A stretch of 64,000 bases of DNA from Serripes groenlandicus (Eukaryota; Mollusca; Bivalvia; Cardiida; Cardiidae): contig JASEVX010000010.1 of assembly GCA_031761405.1 (NCBI GenBank), forward strand, positions 29,751,059 to 29,815,058. Direction: 5' to 3'. Of the stretch, positions 52,046-62,184 are shown one piece after another. Made by a program: the position numbers and the translations under genes. Below the pieces are notes generated by a model. That model was not told where the DNA came from. It saw only the letters and a program-made list of their open reading frames with translations, and made no database searches. Positions within the stretch are counted from its first letter, which is position 1, and every line of letters starts with the position of its first letter.

Positions 52046-53186
52046 CAACATATTTATGTTGTTAATTTATTATAACTAACGTATGGCAAGGCATGTAAAC
52101 ATTTACTCGTAAAAATAAATGACTTTCTCTTTATTTAAGCGATACCTGTCTTAGTTACAGAGATATATACCTTATTAGAAAGATACATGTAAGTTCATAA
52201 CTCCATATTTTAAAGATATATAGATCTATCTTTATGTTTCGAATTAAACATTGTATATGCCATTGTATTTAACTGCAATGCTCGTTTATAGCTTTATTTA
52301 ATAAAGAGATACATATCTGATTGAATAGAATTCAACACAAGACATGTGGTATTGTATTTCATATTGGGATTGCCGTTCTCGTGTCTTGTAGGTACATGTA
52401 AATATTATACAGATATATCTCTCTGTATGTTTCGAATTCAGTAATTGTATTTCGTATTGTCGTATCTTTTTCTTTGCTTAATAGAGAAATATTTCCATAT
52501 GTTAGAGAGATATACTGTGTGTTTCGAAATAAACGTAATACGTGTTATTGTATTTCGTATTGCGGTAACAATACTCGTGTATAATTAAACGTCAGAGAGA
52601 TATCTCCCCATTATTTTAGAGTCATTTATCTCTGTATGTTTCTAATAAAGCATAAAATGTGAAACTGTTTTCATATTGCCATGTCGTTTAATTGATAATT
52701 GATACGAATTAAACACAGCATGTGCCATTGTATTTCGTATTGCCGTGTCGTTTATACTTCCTAGAGAGATTAGTGAGATATTTCTCTGTATGTTTCGAAT
52801 TAGACATAACATGTCCTATAGTATTTAGTTTTGCGGTTAAAATGTTGGTGTCTTGTTTTACTTTCTAGATAGATATCTACATATTTTAAAGTGCTACACT
52901 CTTTGTGTGTTTCGAATTAAACATAATCCGTGCCATTGTGTTTCGTCTAGCGGTTACAATGCTTGAATCTAGCTGTATTTTATGGAGAGATGTCTGCTTA
53001 TTTTAGATAGATATACCTCTCTGAGTGGTTTTAATTTAAATACAACACGCGTCTCTGTATGTCGTATTGCAGTTACAATGATTGCATATAGTTGTAATTA
53101 ATGGAGAGATATCTTCTTATCTTAGTCTAGACATAGGCGCCAGGCACGCTATTTAAAGCAATAAAAATGTTTACTCTATTATATAT

Positions 53187-53442
53187 GAGCCGTTCTACGA
53201 GAAAATCAACATAATGGCGTCTGCGTAATTTATCGATCCATATCAGCCTGCGCAATCCGCACAGGCTAATCCGGGCCGACACATCCGTCTCAGGGGGATA
53301 CAGGTATAGAGTAATGATTCCTGAAACAGAAAATCCACAGGAAGCGAAAAGTGTCTGTCCGGGTTACCCCACGCGGCTTACTTAAGCTGATCCGGGTACT
53401 TTTCGCAAATTCCACACAGTTGGTTTTCTCATGGAACGGCTC
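53187..53442 (-). mobile_element. MITE-1 copy inserted in the loose satellite
   Basis: 256 bp, left end GAGCCGTTCTACGAG, right end CTCATGGAACGGCTC. A 29-bp TA run (53443-53471) adjoins the right end, so a target duplication cannot be judged. Confidence 0.9.
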
Positions 53443-53471
53443 CTATATATATATATATATATATATATAAT
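53443..53471. repeat. (TA)n microsatellite
   Basis: About 13 TA units directly abutting MITE-1. Confidence 0.9.
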
Positions 53472-53670
53472 AGATGTTCACTTTGGTTTTGGTAGCGTAC
53501 CAGGCCCCTATGATTTTAGAGGGATACCTCTCTATATGTTTCAAATTAAACAAAACACGTGTTTCTGTATGTCGTAAAGCGGTTACAATGCTCGTGTCTA
53601 TTTTGCTTTGATTTACTTACTTACACCGATGTAGTCGTTAAATATAAAAAATCATGTTAAAGTTGAAATT

Positions 53671-53750
53671 TAACCCTTATCCCGCTGAATTCCTGCAGCC
53701 GATATCATCATCCCTGAATGAGTTTTAGCAAATTCTTACATACGTCAGGT
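53671..53750 (+). mobile_element. TTAA-1 left-end remnant
   Basis: TTAACCCTTATCCCGCTGAA TTCCTGCAGCCGATATCATC aligns with the left end of TTAA-1. The rest is lost. Confidence 0.45.
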
Positions 53751-53879
53751 CTCATCTCTGCTAGATACTATTATATAAGTAGCGAATAATGTGAACTAAT
53801 ATTATACTTCACGAACGACCATGCTGATTGTGGTCTACACTGTTCGCTTTTCTTGAAGGTTTAACGTCATGCGACATTT

Positions 53880-54099
53880 GAGCCGGCCTCTGCGTAATGT
53901 ATCGACCCAGATCAGCCTGCGCAATCCGCGCAGACTGATCCGGGCCGACATATTCCGTCTCAGGGGGATAGAGCTATAGAGTAATGATTCCTGAAACAGA
54001 AAAGTGTCTATCAGGGTAAACCTGCGCGGCATGCTTAGGCTCATCCGTGTCGATACTTTACGCAATGTCCACTATGTTGGTTTTCTCGCGAGACGGCTC
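53880..54099 (-). mobile_element. MITE-1 copy with deletions
   Basis: 220 bp. The left terminal repeat has shrunk to GAGCCGGC directly followed by CTCTGCGTAATG, and about 18 bp are lost at CTGAAACAGAAAAGTGTC. Right end CTCGCGAGACGGCTC intact. Confidence 0.88.
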
Positions 54100-54131
54100 A
54101 TTGGGTACAAATGGGAACAATGTATGCATTC

Positions 54132-54160
54132 GCGTCTGAATCTACATTAGGCAATGAGTG
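54132..54160 (+). mobile_element. Hairpin-T arm fragment
   Basis: GTCTGAATCTACATTAGGCA resembles the right arm of Hairpin-T. Confidence 0.3.
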
Positions 54161-54180
54161 CCCGAGTAAACTACCCCTAT

Positions 54181-54720
54181 GTTATTGTGGTATAGGATCT
54201 GCCTCGAGTGTGGGAGGTCGTGGGTTCGATCCCCGGACGGGTAGTACCAAATACTTTGCCCGGCCGGGTAGCTCAATTGGTAGCGTATCTGACTCGTGAT
54301 CTGGAGGTCACGAGTTCGATACCCGGTTGCGGCGCGTTCTTTCGGGCGATGTTTTCCATTGCCCTCTCACCTCTGATCTATGTGAGAAAGTAGTCAGTGG
54401 CTTCGAAAGAATGTTGTGTAAGTACTGGTGTGGGAAAGCCAGGAAAACATGGGTAGGTGCACTGACCGCCGTGATATGACCAAAGCTGTTGAAAGCGGCG
54501 TTAAACTCCAAACAAACAAACAAACAAAAACCAAATACTTTAAAAATGGAAGTAATGGCTGCCCTCCTTGGGGCTCAGGGTTTCGGGGTTAAAATGACGA
54601 CTGACTGGCTGGTGTCGGGATACATGGACTAGTAGTATTGGTAACTTACCCACGAAACGCTGTGAAATAACTGAACTTTTGTTAAACACTTTTGTTAAAC
54701 ACCAAACAATCAAACAATCG
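54181..54720 (+). mobile_element. SINE-B copy split by a second SINE
   Basis: Head with GCCTCGAGTGTGGGAGGTCG and B box GGTTCGATCCCCGG, up to CCAAATACTTT. The same sequence then resumes at 54542 with AAAAATGGAAGTAATGGCTG CCCTCCTTGGGGCTCAGG and ends in ACACCAAACAATCAAACAATC. The guest occupies 54258-54529. Confidence 0.85.
54258..54529 (+). mobile_element. SINE (A-like tail, different head) inside SINE-B
   Basis: Head GCCGGGTAGCTCAATTGGTA GCG (A box 54269-54283) and B box GTTCGATACCC (54314-54324). Middle AGTGGCTTCGAAAGAATGTT, 3' domain GTGATATGACCAAAGCTGTT GAAAGCGGCGTTAAACTCC, tail (CAAA)n. ACCAAATACTTT is repeated exactly at 54246-54257 and 54530-54541, a 12-bp duplication of the host SINE. 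Confidence 0.93.
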
Positions 54721-55200
54721 ACACATCCGCCGTAACGGAATCATATTAAGAGAAATTGGCGTCAACTAGTGGCGCTACACATCTAGATTTTATCAAGAGA
54801 TGAATGTAAGTTAATATTGCACATTGGCGGACAGTGAAGAGTGAGGCTCACCTGATGATTTGTTACTGTAAGCCGATGCATTATAATCCTTAATACAGCG
54901 TTTATAAAGCAGCGTAAAACAACAAACATTCAAACCAAAGAACACTTTGTGTTTTGCGAACGTGATATGTTTTGTATACACCTTCTACGTGAAGGCAATA
55001 TGGAGCAGGGGTTTAACCTCTTTGTTAACGCAACTCTGCATGATTGCTAACGTAATACATTGTAACTCTCAAAATTAAAAATATACTTAAAATGCGTCAT
55101 TGTGATATATGAACATGCTAAAACATTGTTGTGAGTATGCCATGTGTGTTAAAACAAGGCACAGAGACGATCTTGTCGTAAATCATTGTAAATAAAACAT
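54721..55200. other. Unassigned DNA
   Basis: A faint SINE-like 3' end (AGCGTTTATAAAGCAGCGTA AAACAACAAACATTC) is seen near 54897-54935. Nothing else recognised. Confidence 0.35.
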
Positions 55201-55255
55201 GTAACCCTTTCACATTTTGCGGACCCATTTTTCGACACGTCTTCAGCAGGCGATA

Positions 55256-55294
<39 letters not shown>
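55201..55294 (+). mobile_element. TTAA-1 left half cut by poly(C)
   Basis: GTAACCCTTTCACATTTTGC GGACC and GTCTTCAGCAGGCGATAT match the left end, then a 38-nt C run (55257-55294) begins and the family sequence does not resume. Confidence 0.65.
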
Positions 55295-55462
55295 TTATGC
55301 TTATGACCACAAATTAAACTTCTTTTAGTACTAGACGTGCACACACACACGCAACAATACTTGACTACGCAGGGGGACTCTTTGATTATTGGAGTCACTA
55401 AAAACTGAGCCGAATTTTCAATGAATCAAATTGACGACGAATGTAGATACAGATCAGTCCGG

Positions 55463-55635
55463 CAGAGGTCCAGATCAGTCCGGCAGAGGTCCAGATAAGG
55501 AGGGGGTATTTAGCTCTTTTTATCACAATTTCTCTCTTATTATAAAAACAAACCCTATGTTGTAGGTACTCAAAAGAATCGTATCAGTGAGACGATTCTT
55601 TTGAGTGACCACAACATAGGGTTAGAGGGTCAACT
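55463..55635 (+). mobile_element. MITE-C copy, right end lost, left end duplicated
   Basis: CAGAGGTCCAGATCAGTCCG G is repeated in tandem (55463 and 55484) before the element proper. Core GTACTCAAAAGAATCGTATC AGTGAGACGATTCTTTTGAG. The right arm stops at AACATAGGGTTAGAGG, with no CTCTG end. Confidence 0.78.
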
Positions 55636-55637
55636 AA

Positions 55638-55812
55638 TGGGAAGCTATGGCTTTCCCTACTAGGCGCTCAAGAGTGTGACATTAGCATTACGACTGACTC
55701 ATTGATGTCTCGGTAAATGGATCAGTCGTATTGGAAACTTAATAAGGAAACGCCGTGATTTAACTATAAAAATGTTAAAAGTGGCATATAACCCCGTATC
55801 AGACAAACAAAT
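55638..55812 (+). mobile_element. SINE-B fragment, head missing
   Basis: GGGAAGCTATGGCTTTCCCT, CATTACGACTGACTCATTGA, AAGGAAACGCCGTGATTTAA and AAAAGTGGCATATAACCCC. Confidence 0.65.
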
Positions 55813-55908
55813 GGGCAACAGTTTTGTTTCGCCAGGGTCTTTGCGATCCCGTCAATAATATTTGAATCTCAGTGTCTAACGAAATAAACCGATTTTTTAA
55901 TAAACTTA

Positions 55909-55975
55909 CTTATCAAGGAAACGCCGTGATTTAACTTAAAGATGTTAACAGTGGCATAAAACCACATACAAAGAA
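55909..55975 (+). repeat. Partial duplication of the SINE-B 3' domain
   Basis: CTTATCAAGGAAACGCCGTG ATTTAAC to GTGGCATAAAACCACATAC repeats the end of the fragment at 55638-55812 about 170 bp further on. Confidence 0.6.
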
Positions 55976-56082
55976 ATAGGCAACGAAATGTACCTATCTT
56001 TACAAAACTTAAGAATATACCTGAGTAAACACACTTTCTTCGTAACCATGCACTTAACCGTAACAATGACCATGATTCGAGT

Positions 56083-56297
56083 ATAACTCTTTCAGCGACG
56101 AATTGTTAAAGTAGACTCTTCCATGTTCAAAATCGGCCTATTCCTTTTTTCATGTGATAAGAATTTTGAAAAAAAAAATTATTACTAAAAGTCAAACAAT
56201 GCGGATTCCAGGTGAGACAGCTCGTTACGAGCTGACTCACCTGAATCTGTATTGTTTGTAAAAGCCTCAATACTGCCTTTGGCGCTGAAAGAGTTTA
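56083..56297 (+). mobile_element. TTAA-2 copy
   Basis: Left end TAACTCTTTCAGCGACGAAT, core CAGGTGAGACAGCTCGTTAC GAGCTGACTCACCTG, right end TTTGGCGCTGAAAGAGTTTAA. The left TTAA has become ATAA and an extra T stands at the right. Confidence 0.88.
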
Positions 56298-57173
56298 ACA
56301 AAGTTTTCGACAGTATTTTGTTTATATATACCATCTACTCATGTCTTTCCTGGCTCACATGTACTGCAGACATCATTGTGTCTAGCCAACCGGCTCCCTT
56401 CCCAAGTATACATTTAAGCTAATTGGAGGGAACGAAATACTTTTATTAGATTTATAGTACAATCTAGATATTTAGATATTTAAAGCTTCCTTTCGTTAAG
56501 TTGTGGTTAACATGTTTTACGCCGGACTTTCCGGTGTTCGCACCTTTTTATTACATTCAAATGAAAGCCCTTTGATCGCATCTCCTTTTTTTTGAAGCCT
56601 TTAACACATTCGTGTTTGATATTAATTTTAATCGTTATACGTGATTTGTCGTGGTATTTTGTTCTCAAATGCCGCATTACGACATTTCAGTGAAACGTGC
56701 AGAAAGTACGTGACGTATTCCCTGCCCCCCGCTTTGCGTTCAGTGTAGAAGTTTGGTTGCTAACAATTTGTTACGTTCGTACTAAAAGTCAAAAAGCTGT
56801 AATTGAATTGGTACGTTGGCTAACGTTTGCTACCATAATATGCAATAGCTGTTTCTTTCACGTCAGATTAATCATAGCCATTTCAAAGGAGTTTTGAAGC
56901 CCATGTTTATTTCCTTTTCAAGCAAAATATAATAAAAAGGAAAGTAGTATAGGACGTTGACTTCAATACATCAAACTTGTGATTAGTGTTGATTTATATG
57001 GTAAGACGATTTTGTACATGTGCATCCGCACAGTTTCGATAAAGCACACACTGTCTCTCTACGTGTAATCAACTTCTAAATACAACCTTTGACACATATA
57101 TAGATAGATAGCCCACTTGTTTAAAACGAATATAACTTTATATGATGTATTAAATTAAAATTCTGTCATTTTA
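56298..57173. other. Unassigned AT-rich DNA
   Basis: No element recognised. It lies directly upstream of the possible exon at 57174 and could hold its 5' flank. Confidence 0.3.
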
Positions 57174-57389
57174 ATGGCAAGTCGTATAATCGAAGGTGTT
57201 TGGCTGAATTTTAGCAAATATGTCTTACGATCTTATGAAGATACGACGTTGGGAAAAAGTGAAATGCAGCCGCTTGATTGGCCGCATGACACAAACCTCA
57301 TGCGATACGAAAATTACAGTGTAGTTACGGATGAGATCGTGGTGCATGCTTTACGAAGTTTCGCTAGCCAATTTGCCCAGGGTATCATA
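57174..57389 (+). CDS. Possible exon, unknown protein
   Basis: An ATG opens about 72 codons that look more protein-like than other frames here: MASRIIEGVWLNFSKYVLRS, then LGKSEMQPLDWPHDTNLMRY and DEIVVHALRSFASQFAQG. A GTATCA at 57390 could serve as donor. The frame runs on to 57497 only by entering SINE-B sequence. I do not recognise the family. It is not hydrophobic and has no signal peptide or cysteines. It may be a real first exon, a fragment of a retrocopied gene, or chance. Confidence 0.25.
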
Positions 57390-57439
57390 TATGTTATGAA
57401 TAGCCTGGGTACCGAGGACGGTGTATTTCTTAAACTGTG

Positions 57440-57680
57440 TGTGTTTGTTGTGTGTATGGTGTATAATATAATTTTTCAACAGTTTTTAGTTATATGACGA
57501 CAGATCCTCGTTTAATTACCAGTACTGCTGGTCCATTTATCCTGACACCAGCCAGCCAGTCGAAATGCTATTCCTACAATTCCTACAATCCTTTTCGCCA
57601 AAGATAGATAGCCATCACAACCATAATGTTTACCATTTGTTTTATATAACCCGGCCGGGGATTGAACCCGTGATATCCTT
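57440..57680 (-). mobile_element. SINE-B copy, head truncated
   Basis: Minus strand: GTTCAATCCCCGGCCGGGTT (B-box side), CTGGCTGGCTGGTGTCAGGA, TAATTAAACGAGGATCTGTC and a worn 3' domain. An 11-bp internal duplication (TCCTACAATTC) is present. Confidence 0.7.
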
Positions 57681-57780
57681 TAACTACCGTAATCTATTGC
57701 CAAACGATGCTCATGAGAAAAACCCGATCAAGTAAACCTAATAAAACATGATGTGATATCATCATTGGCGCCCAATATAC

Positions 57781-58030
57781 CGAAATCTTGGCGTGAAACG
57801 GTTGTAACTAAAATTGGTATTTTTTTAACAAGGTTAATCTCCTCGCCATAAAGTCCTTATAAGCGTTAAATAATTTTTCTTGGTAAACAATGGAAATTTA
57901 GGTGCCATTGCTCGTTCTGAGCAATGGCACCTAAATTTGCATTGTTTACAAAGGGGTCAAAATCGCCCCTAAACCCGGGTTTTCAGAATAGGTTTTTAGT
58001 TACAACCGTTTCACACCAAGCCCTCGATAT
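57781..58030 (+). mobile_element. MITE-G copy, left tip damaged
   Basis: Starts CGAAATCTTGGCGTGAAACG, so the GAGGGC block is altered. The right end TTTCACACCAAGCCCTCGATAT is intact. Core GGTGCCATTGCTCGTTCTGA GCAATGGCACC is perfect. Confidence 0.9.
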
Positions 58031-59295
58031 TATCTGGGTTACATAGTGTAAATGTCAAAATGCATCAACCAATTAAAATTTAAAAAAATTGAATATTTGA
58101 ATAATATAAGTTAATTAGAATAGTGACTCACGTAATCTGCATTGTAAGCTAAAGAATTCAAACCATAGTATAGATCCAGATAAAGCTGCGCACCCTGTCA
58201 GTTATATCTGGCTCTGCGCTATTTGGCTACCGGTAAATATCTCGATCAGAAAAGAAAGGGGCGAAACTTTATATACACTTGTCACAAATTCCTCAATGTT
58301 GATATTCTTATAACCAGCTGCGCTTCTTTTTTTCGGCGATAGCTGTTTAACATCAGTTTTGACCTAGATGTTAAACAAATGATCTAGATTCTAGACCAAT
58401 CAAATGTTGTATTAAATGAATAATGTCGAAGAAAAAAAGGAAATGGAACGTTTTGATTGGTTCATAGTTAAGTTGGCGATCATACGAGAGGCACTAATAA
58501 GATGAAGTTTTTAAATGAAATGTTCTGCATACTAACTTTTAATCGTTTTCCTATAGAAATAAATTTCAGTGAAAAAAAAAGGTGAAAATGTATGAAATAT
58601 AATATAAAAGAGCAAAATATTAATTATATTTGAAACATGATACGTTTTCAGTTATTTATCGTCAATTGAAACTTATACACCTTTTGGGAGCCTCGCGTAA
58701 TCTCCAGTCATGTGGCGCATTCTCGGCCTTGATAATCTATTTATAGAAACTGAAGCTGGATGGACATGGTCGATGAGCCTTTGGTAAACACATAGATTAT
58801 TGCGCAAATTTTATAATTCATGGAAAATGACTGATTGTTTTGATTATTATCGCCGTTTATCTTTTTTAAAAGATAGTTCTTGTTTCAATTGAATTTCAGT
58901 TACATCCCGATATTTCGTGTAATATAATTGCAGTAGTCGATACGGTTTACAGTCAAGTTTTCAGATTTACTGAACATAATACTAACTGTTAGCATATATC
59001 ATGTGTTCGCTGTGAACATTAAATGTAAGATTAATTGATAGGCTAACTGATTGTTAGAACTTACAAACACTAACCGACTACTGTGTTAGTAAATAACTGA
59101 ATACACACCAAGACTGCGATGTGTCTGTCATAATGATGTCCTTCTAGCTCTAAGCACAACCTTGGACGTTTCTTGCAATATAGTCTTTACATGTAACAAG
59201 GAGCTTGTCAGAGTCACTTGCTATAGTTGGCGGACACTCTTTGGATTCTACAATGGAATCAATACCTATGCATAATGTCTAAGTAGTTTTAAGAA
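58031..59295. other. Unassigned AT-rich DNA
   Basis: No gene or repeat recognised apart from a weak Hairpin-T-like phrase (GTATAGATCCAGATAAAGCT) near 58166. Confidence 0.3.
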
Positions 59296-59485
59296 CCAAA
59301 GGTCCCGGGTTGGAGTCCCGGGTTGGAGTCCCGTGATGAGCGGGTTCTGCCTTTGAGGGTTTTTTTCACAAAAACGGCGCGAGTACTGGTTAAGTATCCA
59401 GGAAGCAGACATCGAGCGTTATTAATATCAGCTGAAAGCTTGTTTCGCAAGCGATGTAAACAAACACAAATTAAACTAAACTAAG
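59296..59485 (+). mobile_element. SINE-E copy with doubled B-box segment
   Basis: TCCCGGGTTGGAG is repeated in tandem at the B box. Then GATGAGCGGGTTCTGCCTTT, GCGCGAGTACTGGTTAAGTA, ATCGAGCGTTATTAATATCA and GCTGAAAGCTTGTTTCGCAA, tail AAACAAACACAAATTAAAC. Confidence 0.7.
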
Positions 59486-59958
59486 TATTTTTACAATTTA
59501 AGCATTTATTTACTTCATCTTGCTGGGATATCAGCTGGAAAATGGGTTTTATTTGACTTCACTTACGCAATAGAAAGAACTCTAACGACGTTTGATTACT
59601 AACATATAGGATTAAAAGAATTGAAAATGTAAACTGTATTGGTACGCTCTCAAAAGACAAATTCATGACATTATCACGTGAGAAGTGCATGGGTAAAGCT
59701 TGAACAATGTGAATCGAGTGGGGAAATTTTTCGATTCCGACTAAAAACATTTACAGATAATCATATTTACCAGAAGAGAATCAAAATATTGAAATGATAA
59801 TAAAAAATACTTGATTTTTATAAAAAAAATAGAGTCAGTCAATTTTAGAGTTTTGTTACAGAATTTGAATCATCTGTCTTTAGTCAGTATAATAAAGGGA
59901 CAACGTCCTGGTTTACCGTTAACCGTATTGTTTGGAGACGATTCACAAAAACATAATT
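59486..59958. other. Unassigned AT-rich DNA
   Basis: Nothing recognised. Confidence 0.3.
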
Positions 59959-60219
59959 GAGTCGTTCCTCGAAAAAACCAACAGTATGGCATCTGCGTAA
60001 TGTATCGACCAAGATCAGCCTGCGCAGTCCGCGTAGACTGATCCGGGCCGACATATTCCGTCTCATGCAGATAGAGGTATAGAGGAATGATTCCTGAAAC
60101 AGAAAATCCACAGGAGGCGAAAAGTGTCTGCCTAGGTTAGCCCGCGCGGCATGCTTAGGCTGATTCGGGTCGATACTTTACGCAGAAGCCACAACGTTAG
60201 TTTTTTCGCGAGACGGCTC
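59959..60219 (-). mobile_element. MITE-1 copy, full length
   Basis: 261 bp; left end GAGTCGTTCCTCGAA, right end TTCGCGAGACGGCTC. Confidence 0.9.
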
Positions 60220-60351
60220 ATTTATTTTTACAAATGTCAAATAGCTGACTAACGGTCAAATAGTTATACAATACTGTTTCTTTCTTCTTTATGACCGTTT
60301 GGCTAAACTGATTTAAGAACCCTCTTTTCATTTAACTCTTTTCATTTTACA

Positions 60352-60625
60352 TCGATTGCGAAACAAGCTTTCAGCTTAATTTAATCACGCTCGATCCTGA
60401 AGACAAAACCAGTACTCGCGCCGTTATGGTTGAAACATCGCACAGGCAGAACCCACCCATCACGGGGTTCGAACCCGAGACAATTGGTAAGAAAGGCCGA
60501 CCCTCTACCAAAGCACCACTGTCATCTAGAAGAATTCCAAAGGCACAGAACCAACTCATCAAGAGATTCGAACCCGGTACCTGTTGGTCCGAGAGGCCGA
60601 CCCAATACCAATAACCCCACTGTCT
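60352..60625 (-). mobile_element. SINE-E copy with two tandem tRNA-like heads
   Basis: Minus strand: a first head with B box GGTTCGAATCTCTTG, then a second with GGTTCGAACCCCGTG about 86 bp on. The single body follows: GATGGGTGGGTTCTGCCTGT, GCGCGAGTACTGGTTTTGTC, ATCGAGCGTGATTAAATTAA, GCTGAAAGCTTGTTTCGCAA. Both heads carry TGGTAGAGGGTCGGCC or TTGGTATTGGGTCGGCC A-box regions. Confidence 0.75.
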
Positions 60626-61077
60626 TCCAGAATAACGCCCTTTGAGTGACACGATCTTTTCCGTACGGGAGCACCTGGTATGGCCTCATGAATAGTTAAT
60701 GAGATTCATCCCCCAACATGTTAATGAGATGATTTCATACCTTATTAATATCTTGACACTGTGTGTGTTTATGATGAAGAGAAGGTGTTACAAAGCGCAG
60801 GAAGAAACAATTAGTTCATGTCATTAAAGATAAAATATGTATAAACAGTACATGCTTTTTGGTTTATTAATTTCAAGTCCGTATTCTTTTGACTTAATGA
60901 ATATTTTGTTTCGTGTGATTTTCTCGTGAGTGGGTTCTTGTTTCCCCTCTTGTTTATTAACTGGCTTTAATTGTAAAGATGATATGGTTTTTCGAGAGTC
61001 GTTTGCTTTGGCAATACAAGAGAGTAGGAAGGGGGTTTGTATAATCCGGAGAAAAAAAGAATTTCCTTGTGATTCTG
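60626..61077. other. Unassigned DNA
   Basis: Nothing recognised. Confidence 0.3.
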
Positions 61078-61250
61078 AGTTGAAAACATTGTGAAAAAAG
61101 GGGAAATTGAAAATAATTTTGCTACAGCGTTGGAAGTGTCAAAAGGAGATATACAACTTTAAGAAATTGATGAATTGTTCGTTTCTTCTATGTTTCCACA
61201 AGTCCTCTGCTGTAATGGCATCTTAAGTCGCCTGTAGGAGGGAAAGGATG
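61078..61250 (+). mobile_element. TTAA-1 remnant, worn
   Basis: TTGAAAACATTGTGAAAAAA GGGGAAATTG, then CTCTGCTGTAATGGCATCTT and TGTAGGAGGGAAAGG at the right shoulder. Confidence 0.45.
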
Positions 61251-61392
61251 TCGTAGCACGTTTGATCTTAACCGTTTATCTAATCGTGTGCGTTGATCAT
61301 TGTCTGAATGTGTATCATTTAATTTAGCTCTTGCGTTTTTATCATTTTCATTTGTAGGGGTATATATCGTTTTCAACGGTATTACTATATAT

Positions 61393-61944
61393 TAGCCGTC
61401 CCGCGAAAAAAACCAGCATTGCGGACTCTGCGTACATTTTCGACCCGGATCAGCTAATAGATTGATTGGGGTTTAACGCCGTTTTTAACAATTTCTCAGT
61501 TATATCACGGCGGCCAGTTCACCTACTCATGCATTTCCTGGTTTTCTCAACAATCTTCCCAAGCAACTGGCTGCTTTTCCTCATAGACTTAGCCCATTGG
61601 TGGAAGACAAATGACGCATGTCGCATTGACCTTTGTCAATCGTCGGAAAGAAAGTTTGCCGGGCCGGGATTCGAACTCACGTCCCCTTGATTGACAGCCC
61701 GCGTCGCTACCGACTGAGCTACCGGGGCTCAGCCCGGATCAGCTAAAGCATGCCGCGCAGGCTAACCCGGACAGACACTTTTCGCCTCCTTTGGATTTTC
61801 TGTTTCAGGAATCATTACTCTATTTCCTCTATCCCCCTGAGACGGAATGTGTCGGCCCGGATCAGTCTGCGCGGACTGCGCAGGCTGATCTGGGTCGATA
61901 CATTACGCAAAAGTCATAATGTTGATTTTCTCGCGGGCCGGCTC
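61393..61944 (+). mobile_element. MITE-1 copy interrupted by SINE-A
   Basis: Left part 61393-61457 starts AGCCGTCCCGCGAAA; right part 61733-61944 ends CTCGCGGGCCGGCTC. Removing the SINE and one copy of its duplication leaves about 263 bp, the family length. Confidence 0.92.
61458..61732 (-). mobile_element. SINE-A copy inside MITE-1, exact target duplication
   Basis: Minus-strand head AGCCCCGGTAGCTCAGTCGG TAGCGACG, B box GTTCGAATCCC, middle CCACCAATGGGCTAAGTCTA, 3' domain GTGATATAACTGAGAAATTG TTAAAAACGGCGTTAAACCC and tail CAATCAAT. The 14-bp CCCGGATCAGCTAA lies at 61444-61457 and 61733-61746, a perfect duplication of MITE-1 sequence. Confidence 0.95.
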
Positions 61945-62184
61945 ATGTCACGACCACCATACATTTGTTATAATATTTCGAGTTTAAACAATAAAACAAT
62001 AATAGCTAGGTTTGTTTCTTAAATACAGAATGGGAGAAGTAGCAAGTTTCTAAGCGAATATTCTCCTTTTCCAAACTCAGTTTTAAAAGTTGTCTACTGC
62101 AGGAGCCACACATGTCGCCAGTTTCAGAGAAAAACGGGCAAACTAGTCGACCGCATATGTCGGTTTTATTCATTGGTTGGTTTA

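Larger units (their letters stand above)
52200..53620 (+). repeat. Loose satellite, about 90-120-bp units, split by MITE-1
   Basis: Recurring words TCTCTGTATGTTTCGAATTA, AACATAACATGTGCCATTG, TATTTCGTATTGCGGTTAC and AGAGAGATATC appear at irregular steps (about 66-122 bp) from 52230 to 53120, and once more at 53520-53610 beyond the MITE-1 insertion (53187-53442). Much more diverged than the other arrays, so probably older. Confidence 0.72.

Noticed and set aside
53685..53715. Cloning-vector polylinker (GAATTCCTGCAGCC, GATATC)
   Set aside because: The surrounding text TTAACCCTTATCCCGC...CTGCAG matches a worn TTAA-1 left end, and no other vector sequence follows.
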